In this document: positions 1 to 10,041 of the stretch, in pieces
Layout of the letters: the number at the start of each line of letters is the position of its first letter
Numbering within the stretch: the stretch's first letter is position 1
Notes under the pieces: model-generated
What the model was told of the DNA's origin: nothing
What the model saw: the letters and a program-made list of their open reading frames with translations, nothing else
The model's database searches: none
Made by a program: the position numbers and the translations under genes
Assembly: GCA_046595995.1 (NCBI GenBank)
Contig: JBKJNB010000160.1
Span: forward strand, 1 to 64,000
DNA length: 64,000 nucleotides
From: JAWXBR01 sp046595995
GTDB taxonomy: Bacteria > Bacteroidota > Ignavibacteria > Kapaibacteriales > Kapaibacteriaceae
Reading direction: 5' to 3'

Positions 1-3000
1 CTCGAGGTCGAGGTTGTACTCACGTCCGTTGAACTCGTCGCTGCCGATATCAAAACGCTGTCCGTTTGCACCTCGCAGATCGCCATCCACATCCACGGTC
101 ACACTTGCGATGCGTTCACCGCGGTTATTCATAATGGAGGAGATCGGCGTTGGGTTCGTCTTTACGCGAAGGCGCTGGATCGGAGCGATTCCTACAAGTT
201 CATGCTCGGCAAAAACGTTGCCTACCACGCTGTTCAGATCGCGTTTCGTCCATGCACGCCACTGCGAAAGATTCGTGAATTCTGAAGTCGTGCCAGGGCT
301 AACGATCTCACTGAGATTCGTGATTTCAATGAAACGTGCAAACGAAGCACTGCCGATTTGGTACACGTTACGATCGGACACAAATGCCATCGGATCATTA
401 CCATCATTCATCTGCACGCCCTGCACTGTGAGTGCCGCATGTGAGAACGAAGATGCGTTTGCTGTTCCTCGCATCATGATGACGTTGTTCTTAACAACGG
501 TACCATTGCCGTGCTGAACGCCCAAACCTGTTACAATGTTGCTTCCGAAGACGTTATCGTCGTCGATGAGGATTGTGTTGTTGTATACCACATCCTTACG
601 TGTGAAGTATCCCTCTGTATTCGTAGCAGGCGTAACCAATTGCGTCGTGCCTGTGAGCGTGGTATTGCGACTAGTCAGTAGATGTATGCCCGCCAAACCA
701 GCAGTTGTGCCAGAACGGCGAAGTCCCCAGACGACGTTGTTGCGGACCGCGGTGTTTTCCTCGACTTGCGGGAATACAACGTTACCGCCACCGCCAACCG
801 ATGGATAGATGTTGCGTGATTGTTCGACACGGATACCACGAGCCCACAAGTCACCAGAAATGCCTGAGACTTCGTTGCGCTCGATGACCGTATTCACGTT
901 GTGGTAGCGTGCTTCGCCACCAGCAAGAATGCCGGCAGCATCAACGTTCGTAACGCCGGTTGCCTGCACACCAACATTGTAGACTCGGTTATGGTTGATC
1001 TTGGCTCCGTCTTCGTAGCCCACGAAAACACCTGCGCGACCTACATTGTAAATGAGGTTGTCCTGAATCAGCGTTCTTGTCGAGTAATAAGGCTGGAACA
1101 CATTAATGCCGCCCTTGATAGCAGCGCCTATACCAATGGTTACGACGCCATAACCAAACCCGCTGATGTCATTATTTACGAACTCATTACGATCGCCTCG
1201 CACGGTGTCAAGCCGCTCAGAGTTGTTTCCGTCGCGACCCGAAGGAAGCTTCTGTCGGCTGACAATACCCGCGCTGTACGTATTCGTCGTAACACCGACA
1301 ACACGTACATCCGGTTGGAACTGAAGTGAGTTGCTTACAAAGCTCACAATAGGAAGCGAACTGCTGTAGCTTGGTGTCGTGCCCGATGCATTACCAATCT
1401 GAGAGTTCTTGATCGAAATGTTGTGTGCACCGTCACCCAGGTAAAATGGAGCACGGAACGGTGTTGTAGCGTTTAGAACAAACGACAACGAACGCTGCTG
1501 ACCGCCATTGAAGCGGATGTAACCATTCGTATTTGCCCACTGCGGTTCCTTCTGAAACTCGAACTGCACAGCATTCACGTTTGAAGTAAGAATGCTCTGT
1601 CCAAACAGGATACCTACACCTGTGCCAGAGTTCATTGTAATGACAACTGAGCCACGAGCGATAGATTTTTCCAGTGACGGACCGAAGGAGATTGGTGCGG
1701 TTGGTCCTGCGCCAATAATCTTGGCCGTAAGGTCAAGTGCCGGCTGATTCAGTACCGGGTTACCTACAGCGTATGCTCCGTCGGTTAGTTCGAAGTCAAC
1801 CGGACCCGATACGCCCTTTCGGTACATGTCATTCACAGCGTCTTGAATTGTCAGGTAGTTGCGAGCGATGCCCGACTTGAGCGTACCGATCGTATAGATA
1901 CCGCTAAGGTTAGGATTCACCGTGAATGTCACGCATGTCTGGTCGTTTGTCGCAACCTGGTCGCCGGGGTATTCTGTTGTAAGACAAGCTTGATATTGTC
2001 CCGCTCCTGGTGGTGTAAACGTCGGAAACTCAAACGACGAGATGTTCAACGGAGCTTCGGCACCAACGTCTGGGACGATGATCAACTGGTTGTACACCGT
2101 TGCACCGGTACTCACCTGTGTAATCTTCATACGAACAGGGATGTCGGACAAATCCTGAATACCACCGTTAATAATCCGGCCACGAGGTCTAAACGGACGG
2201 AATGCATAGTACTCGCCTGTCGCTGTCGGATTCTCAATGGACTGAGCGCCAACTTCTTCGTTGTATAGCGTTTGGAAGACATACGCAGCAGCTCCGGCAC
2301 GAGGGAGACAGTCGTTGGCCAGTTGGTTATCTATGGCGCTCAAGAGCTCGACACAGAACGTAGCTGTCCAATTTCGCACTTCAAGACTCGTAAACGTCGG
2401 GAAGTCTACAGTCTGAGATTCACCTGTTTTAAGCACCCCAACAAAGTTGGTGACTTCACGGTAGACCTCGGTGTTGTCTGCAGCGCGTCGGAGCACAGCG
2501 GTTACGCGTGCGTTCGTGACGTCGTTAAGACCAACGTTCTGCACACTTGCGCTAATAGGGATCGGCACACCGCGCGGGTACTTGCGAGGGACTTCGAGTG
2601 GCGAGCGAATGAGCCGCATTGCAACATCGTCTGGGAACGCAATGCTGAATTCCTTCTGCCACGTTTGGGTGTACCCAGGGATAGAGTATGTCGCCACAAG
2701 CCTGTACGCACCACCAACGATGTTTGTCAGATTTAACACGCCACCCGCACCGGCTGCAATGCCCGTGGCGTCATCCATTGTGTAGGTGAAGAGTCCGTTC
2801 GTAGTGCCTGTATGAGCAATTGGTGTTATACCCGCCTTACGACCCTCATAGATCACCGTTGTGCTAGGGAGAGGGCCGATAATCTGGTACGTAAGCGAGA
2901 TGTTCTGACCAACGGACTGACGGAAGGTAAGCGATGGTTTTGGGAATCCTGGCGAACCATCATAAACCGAACCAGCTCTGAGAATTCTTCTGGGATCTAC

Positions 3001-3681
3001 GTCATCGGGAAATGAGGCTTCGATGCCGGCAAGGACGCCAAAACGTAATACAGGTCGGATTGAGTAATTATTCCCTCCGACCGTTATCGCACATCCGTTG
3101 TTGATGTCGTTATAGTAATACTTCTGCGTTGCATACACAGGTGTAACATTCGTGTATTCGTAGTCTGGAAACACGAACGTGTACCCGGGACGATACCAGC
3201 ATACGTCAACAACCAGATTACTTACACCATCCCACTGAAATGGCGTCTGAAACTGGAAGTTCAACCATGTGGGCGTGTTGTTCAGCACCGGAAGTTGCAT
3301 GGACGCGGTTGTGTACACCTGCGTAAATCCAGCAGCATCCATGTTGCCACCGACCAAGGCAGTTGCCACGGTCGTCTTCATTTTGATGGTGAGTGAACGC
3401 GACGCAAATGGCGTTGATGTGCGAATGTTAAACGCCATCGATTCGATAATGCCACCGGGCATAGCATAGAACTGTAGTTCAGAGGCCCTAATCAAGTACT
3501 GGCTGCGAATGGTATACCAGTAATCCTGCAAAGGATTAGGGTAAACATACTGGCCCCAAGTGCGGGTCGAACCCGAACCGCCAGCAATGGTATAGTACTG
3601 TTGCGCGACAGTAGCCGTAAAACCAAGCGCAAACAGAAGCAGGAACGTGCTTAAAAATGAGAATCGAAACGAAGGTTTCAT
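1..3681 (-). CDS. Large secreted parallel beta-helix surface protein, 3' end beyond the window
   Basis: The minus frame stays open from an ATG at 3681 to base 1, 1227 codons, and continues off the left edge. Residues 1 to about 26 form a signal peptide ending in A-x-A then QQYY. The first ~590 residues look like beta-sandwich adhesion modules (phrases such as ISASVQNVGLNDVTNARV resemble CARDB folds). From about residue 592 (GIYTIG, then YLTIQDAVNDMY) the sequence is of right-handed beta-helix type, with many short Asn-rich turns such as VIERNEVSG, VRNNVVWG and VKNNVIMMRG. A good ribosome binding site (AGAAGGACC) precedes the start. The missing C-terminus would be expected to carry a type IX sorting domain; that is inference. 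Function unknown, probably cell-surface binding or polysaccharide interaction. Confidence 0.85.
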   Translation of the reverse strand, partial: MKPSFRFSFLSTFLLLFALGFTATVAQQYYTIAGGSGSTRTWGQYVYPNPLQDYWYTIRSQYLIRASELQFYAMPGGIIESMAFNIRTSTPFASRSLTIKMKTTVATALVGGNMDAAGFTQVYTTASMQLPVLNNTPTWLNFQFQTPFQWDGVSNLVVDVCWYRPGYTFVFPDYEYTNVTPVYATQKYYYNDINNGCAITVGGNNYSIRPVLRFGVLAGIEASFPDDVDPRRILRAGSVYDGSPGFPKPSLTFRQSVGQNISLTYQIIGPLPSTTVIYEGRKAGITPIAHTGTTNGLFTYTMDDATGIAAGAGGVLNLTNIVGGAYRLVATYSIPGYTQTWQKEFSIAFPDDVAMRLIRSPLEVPRKYPRGVPIPISASVQNVGLNDVTNARVTAVLRRAADNTEVYREVTNFVGVLKTGESQTVDFPTFTSLEVRNWTATFCVELLSAIDNQLANDCLPRAGAAAYVFQTLYNEEVGAQSIENPTATGEYYAFRPFRPRGRIINGGIQDLSDIPVRMKITQVSTGATVYNQLIIVPDVGAEAPLNISSFEFPTFTPPGAGQYQACLTTEYPGDQVATNDQTCVTFTVNPNLSGIYTIGTLKSGIARNYLTIQDAVNDMYRKGVSGPVDFELTDGAYAVGNPVLNQPALDLTAKIIGAGPTAPISFGPSLEKSIARGSVVITMNSGTGVGILFGQSILTSNVNAVQFEFQKEPQWANTNGYIRFNGGQQRSLSFVLNATTPFRAPFYLGDGAHNISIKNSQIGNASGTTPSYSSSLPIVSFVSNSLQFQPDVRVVGVTTNTYSAGIVSRQKLPSGRDGNNSERLDTVRGDRNEFVNNDISGFGYGVVTIGIGAAIKGGINVFQPYYSTRTLIQDNLIYNVGRAGVFVGYEDGAKINHNRVYNVGVQATGVTNVDAAGILAGGEARYHNVNTVIERNEVSGISGDLWARGIRVEQSRNIYPSVGGGGNVVFPQVEENTAVRNNVVWGLRRSGTTAGLAGIHLLTSRNTTLTGTTQLVTPATNTEGYFTRKDVVYNNTILIDDDNVFGSNIVTGLGVQHGNGTVVKNNVIMMRGTANASSFSHAALTVQGVQMNDGNDPMAFVSDRNVYQIGSASFARFIEITNLSEIVSPGTTSEFTNLSQWRAWTKRDLNSVVGNVFAEHELVGIAPIQRLRVKTNPTPISSIMNNRGERIASVTVDVDGDLRGANGQRFDIGSDEFNGREYNLDLE

Positions 3682-3815
3682 CGTGGTCCTTCTTGACATG
3701 GTATGTGTGAATGTGCGTTCGTGTGTGTCCCCACACGATGTCCAACCTGTTTCCAGGACGTATGTTACCGTGCGTGACCTGTAAAATAAAAAAATGACGA
3801 CAAGGTAGACAGGCA

Positions 3816-3823
3816 TATTTTCG
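3816..3823 (+). promoter_or_regulatory. Promoter -7-like element (TATTTTCG) of the purine nucleoside phosphorylase gene
   Basis: TATTTTCG lies 3 nt before the ATG at 3827. It resembles the Bacteroidetes TAnnTTTG -7 box and recurs at other starts in this window, which implies a transcript beginning at or next to the start codon. Confidence 0.45.
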
Positions 3824-3826
3824 CGC

Positions 3827-4648
3827 ATGGAGTTATTTAACCAAGTCGTCCAGTCGGTACAGAGCATTCAGGCTCATACCACCGCCTCTGCAACTGTTGG
3901 CATCATCCTCGGTACTGGCCTAGGCGGATTGGTTTCGCAGATGGACCTGCGGACATCGATTGCCTATGAAGACATCACCCATTTCCCCGTCAGTACGGTC
4001 GAGTCCCACCATGGGACCCTCCATTTCGGACGCATTGCAGACCGAGATGTCGTGGTGATGCAGGGACGATTCCATTATTATGAAGGGTATACCCTACAGC
4101 AAGTGACGTTTCCAGTACGTGTGATGCACGCGTTGGGTGTCCGCACCCTACTCATTTCCAACGCGTGTGGTGGCATGAACCCCCTGTACCGTCGTGGCGA
4201 CCTTATGCTCATTGACGATCATATCAACCTCATCGGGGACAATCCGCTACGCGGACCAAACGACGAGCGCTTCGGACCACGCTTTCCCGATATGAGCGAA
4301 CCCTATGCTCGGCATCTTCTGTTACGCGCCGAGCAGGCCGCTCTTCGTCTGCAACAGAAAGTACATCGAGGGGTCTATGCCGCTGTTGCTGGACCAAATC
4401 TTGAGACCCGTGCCGAGTATCGATTCCTGCGAGCCATTGGCGCCGATGTCGTCGGTATGAGCACAGTTCCCGAAAACATCGTTGCAAGGCAAATGGGAAT
4501 AGACGTTCTTGGAATTAGTATCGTTACCGATGAGTGCTTCCCCGATTCCTTACAACCTGTTCATCTCGACGACGTGCTTGCGGCAGCAGCAATAGCAGAA
4601 CCAATACTGACATCGATTTTCACCGACGTGATACGTCACCTGGACTAG
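3827..4648 (+). CDS. punA: Purine nucleoside phosphorylase
   Basis: A 273-residue trimeric-type purine nucleoside phosphorylase, which cleaves purine nucleosides with phosphate to base and pentose 1-phosphate in salvage. Visible family landmarks are the phosphate loop GTGLGG (29-34), the substrate His region ESHHGTL (59-65), NACGGMNP (112-119), GPNLETRAE (189-197) with the purine-binding Glu, and VTDECFPD (233-240). The residue at the base-selecting position is Asp235, where mammalian PNP has Asn; the second copy at 33241 has Asn. A downstream lipoprotein gene starts 5 nt after the stop. Full length for the family. Confidence 0.93.
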   Translation: MELFNQVVQSVQSIQAHTTASATVGIILGTGLGGLVSQMDLRTSIAYEDITHFPVSTVESHHGTLHFGRIADRDVVVMQGRFHYYEGYTLQQVTFPVRVMHALGVRTLLISNACGGMNPLYRRGDLMLIDDHINLIGDNPLRGPNDERFGPRFPDMSEPYARHLLLRAEQAALRLQQKVHRGVYAAVAGPNLETRAEYRFLRAIGADVVGMSTVPENIVARQMGIDVLGISIVTDECFPDSLQPVHLDDVLAAAAIAEPILTSIFTDVIRHLD

Positions 4649-4653
4649 CATAC

Positions 4654-5661
4654 ATGAATCGCATTCTTCCTCTCTTCGTTGTCTTGGTCTTCGTTGTATC
4701 GTGTACGCCCGACGAGCCGACGATATCTTCGTTTGACGATCGATGGCGCCTCTTGGCAAGTGATGGACCTGGCATTGCGCTCTATACAATGCCCGCCGGA
4801 AGTACGGAGCGGAGTGACGTATGGAGTGGTGCAAGTGGCACATCAACAAACATCACAGAATTCCGTGACCGCCTGTATATCCTACCTACGACCGACCCGT
4901 GGATCGTTGTGCTCGACCGCGTTTCGTTAGTTGCATTAGATACCATAAACATGGATACACTCGGCATTGTATCAGACATGGCCTTTGCAAACGCAACGAC
5001 TGCCTATGCAGTGCATGCAGACAAAAACGTCGTGAGCGTAATAGATATCACCACCAACGAGACTGTTCGCACAATCTCTGTCGCGAACAGACCACGCAGC
5101 ATTGCAGCACTAGGCAATCAGCTTGCCGTTGCATGTGCTGATGCGAACGTCATTCAAATAATCGACTCGAGGACGAATGCCGTCGAGGCCTCTATCGACG
5201 TACCTGAGGTACCGTACTATGTTCGTTCGTCAGCGACCTTTTCCGTATTTGCCGTTGTTAGTCTCGGCTACGGCAAGCTTGACGTTGCCCCGCAGACAAC
5301 ACCACAGATGACGTTTATTAATCCTACGACACGTGCCGTGATAACGAGCATCGAGCTTACTGCACGTCCCTCCGAGGCATTCCAACAGTTTCCCCGTGGT
5401 CTCATCGTAACATCAACAGGCTTTGCGTACGTGCCGGTGCAGTCTGGCCTCCTACGTGTAAACACACGCAGCCGTACCAAAGCAAGCGCTGTTCTGCTCA
5501 CAGACTATGCAGGCGTAGCGTACAACGCAGCAAGAGCAGAAGTACTCTTACTCCGCTCGGACAGTCCAGTCGTCGAAGCATGGGACGAACTGGTCGAAAA
5601 TCAAAAAGCAAGCGTTACAATTCGTGAAAAACCAGGCGCAATTCTTGCACTTCCACGGTAA
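4654..5661 (+). CDS. Lipoprotein with YVTN-like beta-propeller repeats
   Basis: Start chosen at ATG 4654, 5 nt after the phosphorylase stop, because it begins a lipoprotein signal (MNRILPLFVVLVFVVSC, Cys17 as lipid site); a longer frame from 4534 lies inside the upstream gene. The 335-residue product contains blade-like segments such as VSVIDITTNETVRTISV and VIQIIDSRTNAVEASIDV, typical of YVTN/NHL surface propellers. It probably sits in the periplasm or on the outer membrane as a binding or scaffold protein; ligand unknown. The stop codon overlaps the next start (TAATG), so translation is likely coupled to pta. Confidence 0.75.
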   Translation: MNRILPLFVVLVFVVSCTPDEPTISSFDDRWRLLASDGPGIALYTMPAGSTERSDVWSGASGTSTNITEFRDRLYILPTTDPWIVVLDRVSLVALDTINMDTLGIVSDMAFANATTAYAVHADKNVVSVIDITTNETVRTISVANRPRSIAALGNQLAVACADANVIQIIDSRTNAVEASIDVPEVPYYVRSSATFSVFAVVSLGYGKLDVAPQTTPQMTFINPTTRAVITSIELTARPSEAFQQFPRGLIVTSTGFAYVPVQSGLLRVNTRSRTKASAVLLTDYAGVAYNAARAEVLLLRSDSPVVEAWDELVENQKASVTIREKPGAILALPR

Positions 5662-6581
5662 TGCTCGAACGTATCCGACATAGAGCCGTCGCTCTCAACC
5701 GCATCATCGTTTTCCCAGATGCCGTTGACGTCCGCACACTCACCGCTGTCGTCGAGTTGCACGTGTTGCGGATATGCAATCCTGTTCTCGTTGGTAACCC
5801 AGAAGGCATTGGCAATGCCGCTGCTGATGCAGGTATTAACATCAGCGATATCTGCATCGTTGATGCAACGGACTCAGAACAGCCAACGCCCCTATTGCAT
5901 GCAGCACAGATGGTGAAAGACGGATATGCCGACGGCGGTGTAGCCGGGAGTCTTTCGACCACGGCCGATGTACTTCGAGCCGGCATACGTTGCATTGGTC
6001 TCGCAGCAGGCATAAAAACAGTGAGCAGCTTTTTTCTGATAATTCCCACAAACGGAAGGCCGTTGTTCTTTGCCGATTGTGCTGTTGTTCCCGCTCCTAC
6101 ACCATCGCAACTCGCAGACATTGCCATCTCCTCTGCCGACAACTACCGTCAGATTTGCAACGATGAGCCCCTTGTTGCCTTCCTTAGTTTTTCTACTAAG
6201 GGATCTGCTGCGCATGGGTCTGTCGACGCGGTAACGCAAGCACTCAGTTTCTTGCACGAGCGACGTCCGGACATTATTGCTGATGGTGAGCTACAGGTCG
6301 ACGCCGCACTCGTGCCAGCGATTGCAGCACGGAAAGCCCCTTCGTCGCCCCTTGCAGGATGTGCAAATGTTTTAGTATTCCCCGACTTGAATTCTGGCAA
6401 CATCGCATACAAGATTGCCGAACGCATTGGAGGCGCTCATGCATGCGGTCCGATCGTTCAAGGCCTCGCACAGCCATTCTGCGACCTTTCGCGCGGATGT
6501 TCAGTGGAGGACATTATAAACGTCGCAGCAATTGCGAGTGTAATGTCGGAATCTCAAGAAGCAGCGACTACTGCCCGCTAA
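5661..6581 (+). CDS. pta: Phosphate acetyltransferase
   Basis: 306 residues of the phosphate acetyl/butyryl transferase family, converting acetyl-CoA and phosphate to acetyl phosphate. Family signatures: FSTKGSAAHGSV (about 178-189), DGELQVDAALVPAIAARKAP (about 208-227), NVLVFPDLNSGNIAYK (about 237-252) and GPIVQGLAQPFCDLSRGCS (about 264-282). It is the compact single-domain form without the N-terminal DRTGG/CobB-like region of E. coli Pta. No acetate kinase gene is adjacent, so the partner must lie elsewhere. Its stop overlaps the stop of the convergent hslO by 4 nt. Confidence 0.93.
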   Translation: MLERIRHRAVALNRIIVFPDAVDVRTLTAVVELHVLRICNPVLVGNPEGIGNAAADAGINISDICIVDATDSEQPTPLLHAAQMVKDGYADGGVAGSLSTTADVLRAGIRCIGLAAGIKTVSSFFLIIPTNGRPLFFADCAVVPAPTPSQLADIAISSADNYRQICNDEPLVAFLSFSTKGSAAHGSVDAVTQALSFLHERRPDIIADGELQVDAALVPAIAARKAPSSPLAGCANVLVFPDLNSGNIAYKIAERIGGAHACGPIVQGLAQPFCDLSRGCSVEDIINVAAIASVMSESQEAATTAR

Positions 6582-7510
6582 TTGCGTTGCACGAGTAGCT
6601 GCGTTTTGAGTTCAGCGAAATCTGCTTCGGAGAGATTGTAACGATTGCTACAATACTGGCACACGAGTTCTGTGTGTCCTTCCTTCTCCATCCCTGCTAC
6701 TTCTTCGTACCCGAGTGTAAGCAACATCCCTTTGAATCGCTCGAGCGAACAACGGCAGAAAAAGTCGACCGGTGATGTGTCGATAACATCGATGGCAGTC
6801 GGCATCACCTGACGCAAAATGTCTTCGGAAGAGTAGCCGTCGTTTACAAACTGGGTTAGCTTGCCCAAGTAGTCGATGGTGTCATACACGCGGAATATGT
6901 CTTCCGGTAAAGCGCCAGGCATAGACTGAATGAGCAGGCCCGCGCTTTGCACAATCATGTCGTTTTCGTCGAAGTCCACATCGAGGACGAACGCCGATGG
7001 AATTTGCTCGGACTGCGTTAGATAGTAACTGAGGTCACTCGTAACGTCACCGCGACGTAACTCCACAATACCTGTTATTGGATCGTGCTTACCATACAGT
7101 ACACGTTGCACCTTCAACAGCCCCTTACCTAGTGCGGAGTTCGCATCGGGATCGGGCGATGCGTTGAGATTAGCAAAACCGCGCACCTCGCCTACTTGCA
7201 ACGCTTCGGCGTACACACGACGAACAAGGCCGTCACCGGACATGTCAATTGCAACGCGTTCCTCACCTTTTAGAAACGATGCCATGAGCGATGCACTGGT
7301 AAGGCCGCGCGCAAGTACGAGCGCGCGAAGGGGCTCGAGTGCGTGACGTTCCTGCGCTGTGCGCACACACTGCACATTGTGGATGCACGCGGCACGAAAC
7401 ATGCCGTCCTGCGTTATGCATTTCGTCACGCGGTCTCGTTCTGTCCACCGTTTCTTTACCTCGTCGCCTGATTTTTTACCGTCGTCCATAGATCGATTCC
7501 TTTCATCCAT
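6578..7510 (-). CDS. hslO: Redox-regulated chaperone Hsp33
   Basis: 310 residues. The C-terminal zinc centre is complete: FCRCS (Cys252, Cys254) and VCQYC (Cys284, Cys287), the CxC and CxxC pairs that bind zinc when reduced and form disulfides under oxidative stress to activate the holdase. The N-terminal 35 residues are charged and not conserved. Two starts are possible, ATG 7510 and ATG 7489 (Met8); the second lies in one copy of a 16-bp direct repeat shared with the mutS 3' end. It follows mutS by 8 nt and is probably cotranscribed with it. Confidence 0.92.
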   Translation of the reverse strand: MDERNRSMDDGKKSGDEVKKRWTERDRVTKCITQDGMFRAACIHNVQCVRTAQERHALEPLRALVLARGLTSASLMASFLKGEERVAIDMSGDGLVRRVYAEALQVGEVRGFANLNASPDPDANSALGKGLLKVQRVLYGKHDPITGIVELRRGDVTSDLSYYLTQSEQIPSAFVLDVDFDENDMIVQSAGLLIQSMPGALPEDIFRVYDTIDYLGKLTQFVNDGYSSEDILRQVMPTAIDVIDTSPVDFFCRCSLERFKGMLLTLGYEEVAGMEKEGHTELVCQYCSNRYNLSEADFAELKTQLLVQRN

Positions 7511-7539
7511 TGATCAATTCAAACATTGATCGATTCCTT
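7487..7539. repeat. 16-bp direct repeat at the mutS/hslO junction
   Basis: Copies at 7487-7502 and 7524-7539 differ at one base and lie 37 bp apart. One covers the last codons of mutS, the other the Met8 start of hslO, so the junction looks like a small local duplication. Confidence 0.6.
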
Positions 7540-10041
7540 CAACGCATGTAATTCCTGCAGCGCCTGCAGTGGAGTCATGTTCGAAGTGTCGATGTTACGA
7601 AGCCGATCTCTCAGCGTGTCGTCTCGTAACTCGAACATTGACAATTGATCGGGTTTTTCACGTCCATTTTCCATATCGCGCAACACTGAGCGGGCTCGTG
7701 CAAGAACGGCTGGTGGTAGCCCAGCCATACGAGCAACATGAATTCCGAACGAGTGATCGCTGTGCCCGGGCACGACGCGGTGTGTGAAGACGATGGTCTC
7801 TGCAACTTCGCGTACTTCGACTTGATAATTGCGAATACGCTCAAGGCGATCAGCCATCGAAGCGAGCTCATGGTAGTGCGTTGCAAAGAGCGTCTTTGCT
7901 CCTACAACATTGTGTAGGTACTCGACAAGTGCCCAAGCAATCGAGATTCCATCGAAGGTTGCCGTTCCCCTGCCCACTTCATCCAGCAAAATCAAACTGC
8001 GTTTTGTTGCATTGTTTAAAATGTTTGCCGTCTCCTGCATCTCCACAAGAAACGTGCTTTCTCCGGCCATAATGTTGTCTTGCGCACCCACACGCGTAAA
8101 AATGCGATCGGTACACGGAACGTGCGCGGAAGCTGCGGGCACAAAGCTGCCCACATGAGCAAGGAACACAATCAGAGCCGTCTGCCGCAGGTAACTTGAC
8201 TTCCCAGACATATTAGGTCCGGTGATGAGGTGTATCTGCTCACCATCCGGGTCCAACGTAATCGAGTTCGGTGTGTACGACGTTCCGTGCGGCAACAGCC
8301 TCTCTATGATTGGATGCCTTGCGCCAACGATGTCGAGCTCCCCGCCATCATGGATGGTTGGTGCAACGTAGCAATTTGTGCGTGCTACATCGGCAAAGCC
8401 CGCAAGAACATCAATACGCGCAATGGTTTCTGCCGTGTGCTGAATAGCGGCACAATGGGTTGATACGAATGAGCGCAACGCAGCGAGCGTAGACGCTTCG
8501 AGTTCGGTTAATGATGACTCTGCATTGAGTAGTGTATGCTCGAGCGTTTTCAGGCGATCGGTCGTGTAGCGCTCTGCGTTTGTCAGCGTTTGTTTGCGTT
8601 GGAAGTGCGACGGGACCTTCGCTGTATTTGCGTGCGTAACCTCGATGTAATACCCGAAGACACCTGTTACACCGATTTTCAATGTTAAGATACCCGAGTC
8701 TCGACGTTCATCGTCTTGATATGCAGCAATCCACGACTTCCCATCGGTTAATGCGGACGTGAGTGTATCGATATCGGCACTGAACCCCGGACGAAATATC
8801 TGACCTCTTCCGACCGCAACTGCCGGATCATCACGTAGTGCATTGTGCAGATGCGCGCGCACGTCTGTGTGTGTATCCATCGATGTACACAAGGACTGAA
8901 GATTTGGTAAGGGGCTGCTGACGCAAAGTCGCTGAATAGCAGGTAGTCTGTCGAGACCGTTGCGTAGCGCAACGAGGTCGCGAGCATTGGCCTTACCAGA
9001 AACGATCCGAACGATAAGCCGCTCTATATCACCGACACAGGCCAACTCCTCGCGCAGAGCATCCAGAATCTGTGAACATTCCGTAAATGCTTTTACTATA
9101 TCAAGTCGTTCTTGAATCGCACTGCGTAGCAACAACGGCGCCTGCATCCACCACCGCACGAGGCGTGCGCCCATGGGCGTCTGGGTGTGGTCCATGATGT
9201 CGATTAGCGCTGGCTGAATGTCAAGTGCTTTCCGCGTCGACGCGTCAAGTAGCATGATGTCGTCGGTGTGCAAGACACGCAATCCAGTGATGTGAGCGAG
9301 CGACGAGCGCTGCGTCTCGCCCACATAGTGCATTACAACTCCCGCAGCCCGGAGTCCATGCGTAAGCGAATCAGCTCCAAATCCTTTCAGGGTCTGCACA
9401 TTGAAGTGTCGTAACAACAAAGGCTCTGCAAAGCCCCCTTCAAAAAGCCATGGCTCCAGACGGGTAATCGTGTACGGAAAGGAGACAGAGCGCAGAAGTT
9501 GTTCTGCCCACTCGCGTTCGGACTTGCTGACGATGATCTCGGCGGGACGAAACGATTCGAGCAATGATGCCATGCGATTCGCAAACACCTCGCCTGCGAG
9601 GAACGAACCTGTTGAAACATCACACAGCGACAGGCCACCGGCCTCTGTCATACACGCGACATACGTGTGCGACGATGTGTCGAGCAACTTGTCGTACATC
9701 ACCACACCGGGCGTTACCACTTCAACAACGTCGCGCTTTACAATGCCCTTCGCCTGCTTCGGGTCTTCAAGTTGTTCGCAGACGGCTACACGGTGCCCCC
9801 CTCGAACGAGTTTAGGCAAGTACACATCGAGCTGGTGATGCGGGAAGCCCGCAAGTGGAATCGCGCTGCCGCCTCCGTTATTCCGCTTGGTAAGCGTAAT
9901 TCCACATGCCTGTGCGGTCCGCACTGCATCGTCGCCGAAGGTCTCATAAAAGTCCCCAAGCCTGAACAGCAGGATCGTATCAGGGTACCGCTCCTTAATC
10001 CCGCGGTATTGCCGCATTAGCGGCGTTTCCTTCTCACTCAT
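7519..10041 (-). CDS. mutS: DNA mismatch repair ATPase MutS
   Basis: 840 residues, normal for MutS1. The N-terminal mismatch-binding domain carries the expected phenylalanine-containing motif (GDFYETFGDDA, residues about 28-38). The ATPase has Walker A GPNMSGKSS near residue 605 and Walker B/D-loop LLDEVGRGTATFDG near 685, followed by the HTH and C-terminal region with MSMF-like LSMFEL. MutS recognises mismatches and recruits MutL. The ATG at 10041 overlaps the stop of a 13-codon reading frame formed by duplication of the first ~31 bp of mutS, so initiation may be by coupling. Confidence 0.96.
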   Translation of the reverse strand: MSEKETPLMRQYRGIKERYPDTILLFRLGDFYETFGDDAVRTAQACGITLTKRNNGGGSAIPLAGFPHHQLDVYLPKLVRGGHRVAVCEQLEDPKQAKGIVKRDVVEVVTPGVVMYDKLLDTSSHTYVACMTEAGGLSLCDVSTGSFLAGEVFANRMASLLESFRPAEIIVSKSEREWAEQLLRSVSFPYTITRLEPWLFEGGFAEPLLLRHFNVQTLKGFGADSLTHGLRAAGVVMHYVGETQRSSLAHITGLRVLHTDDIMLLDASTRKALDIQPALIDIMDHTQTPMGARLVRWWMQAPLLLRSAIQERLDIVKAFTECSQILDALREELACVGDIERLIVRIVSGKANARDLVALRNGLDRLPAIQRLCVSSPLPNLQSLCTSMDTHTDVRAHLHNALRDDPAVAVGRGQIFRPGFSADIDTLTSALTDGKSWIAAYQDDERRDSGILTLKIGVTGVFGYYIEVTHANTAKVPSHFQRKQTLTNAERYTTDRLKTLEHTLLNAESSLTELEASTLAALRSFVSTHCAAIQHTAETIARIDVLAGFADVARTNCYVAPTIHDGGELDIVGARHPIIERLLPHGTSYTPNSITLDPDGEQIHLITGPNMSGKSSYLRQTALIVFLAHVGSFVPAASAHVPCTDRIFTRVGAQDNIMAGESTFLVEMQETANILNNATKRSLILLDEVGRGTATFDGISIAWALVEYLHNVVGAKTLFATHYHELASMADRLERIRNYQVEVREVAETIVFTHRVVPGHSDHSFGIHVARMAGLPPAVLARARSVLRDMENGREKPDQLSMFELRDDTLRDRLRNIDTSNMTPLQALQELHALKESINV

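Noticed and set aside
14..3469. Several plus-strand ORFs of 60-167 codons
   Set aside because: They are antisense shadows of the minus-strand beta-helix protein, whose frame is open throughout with a signal peptide.
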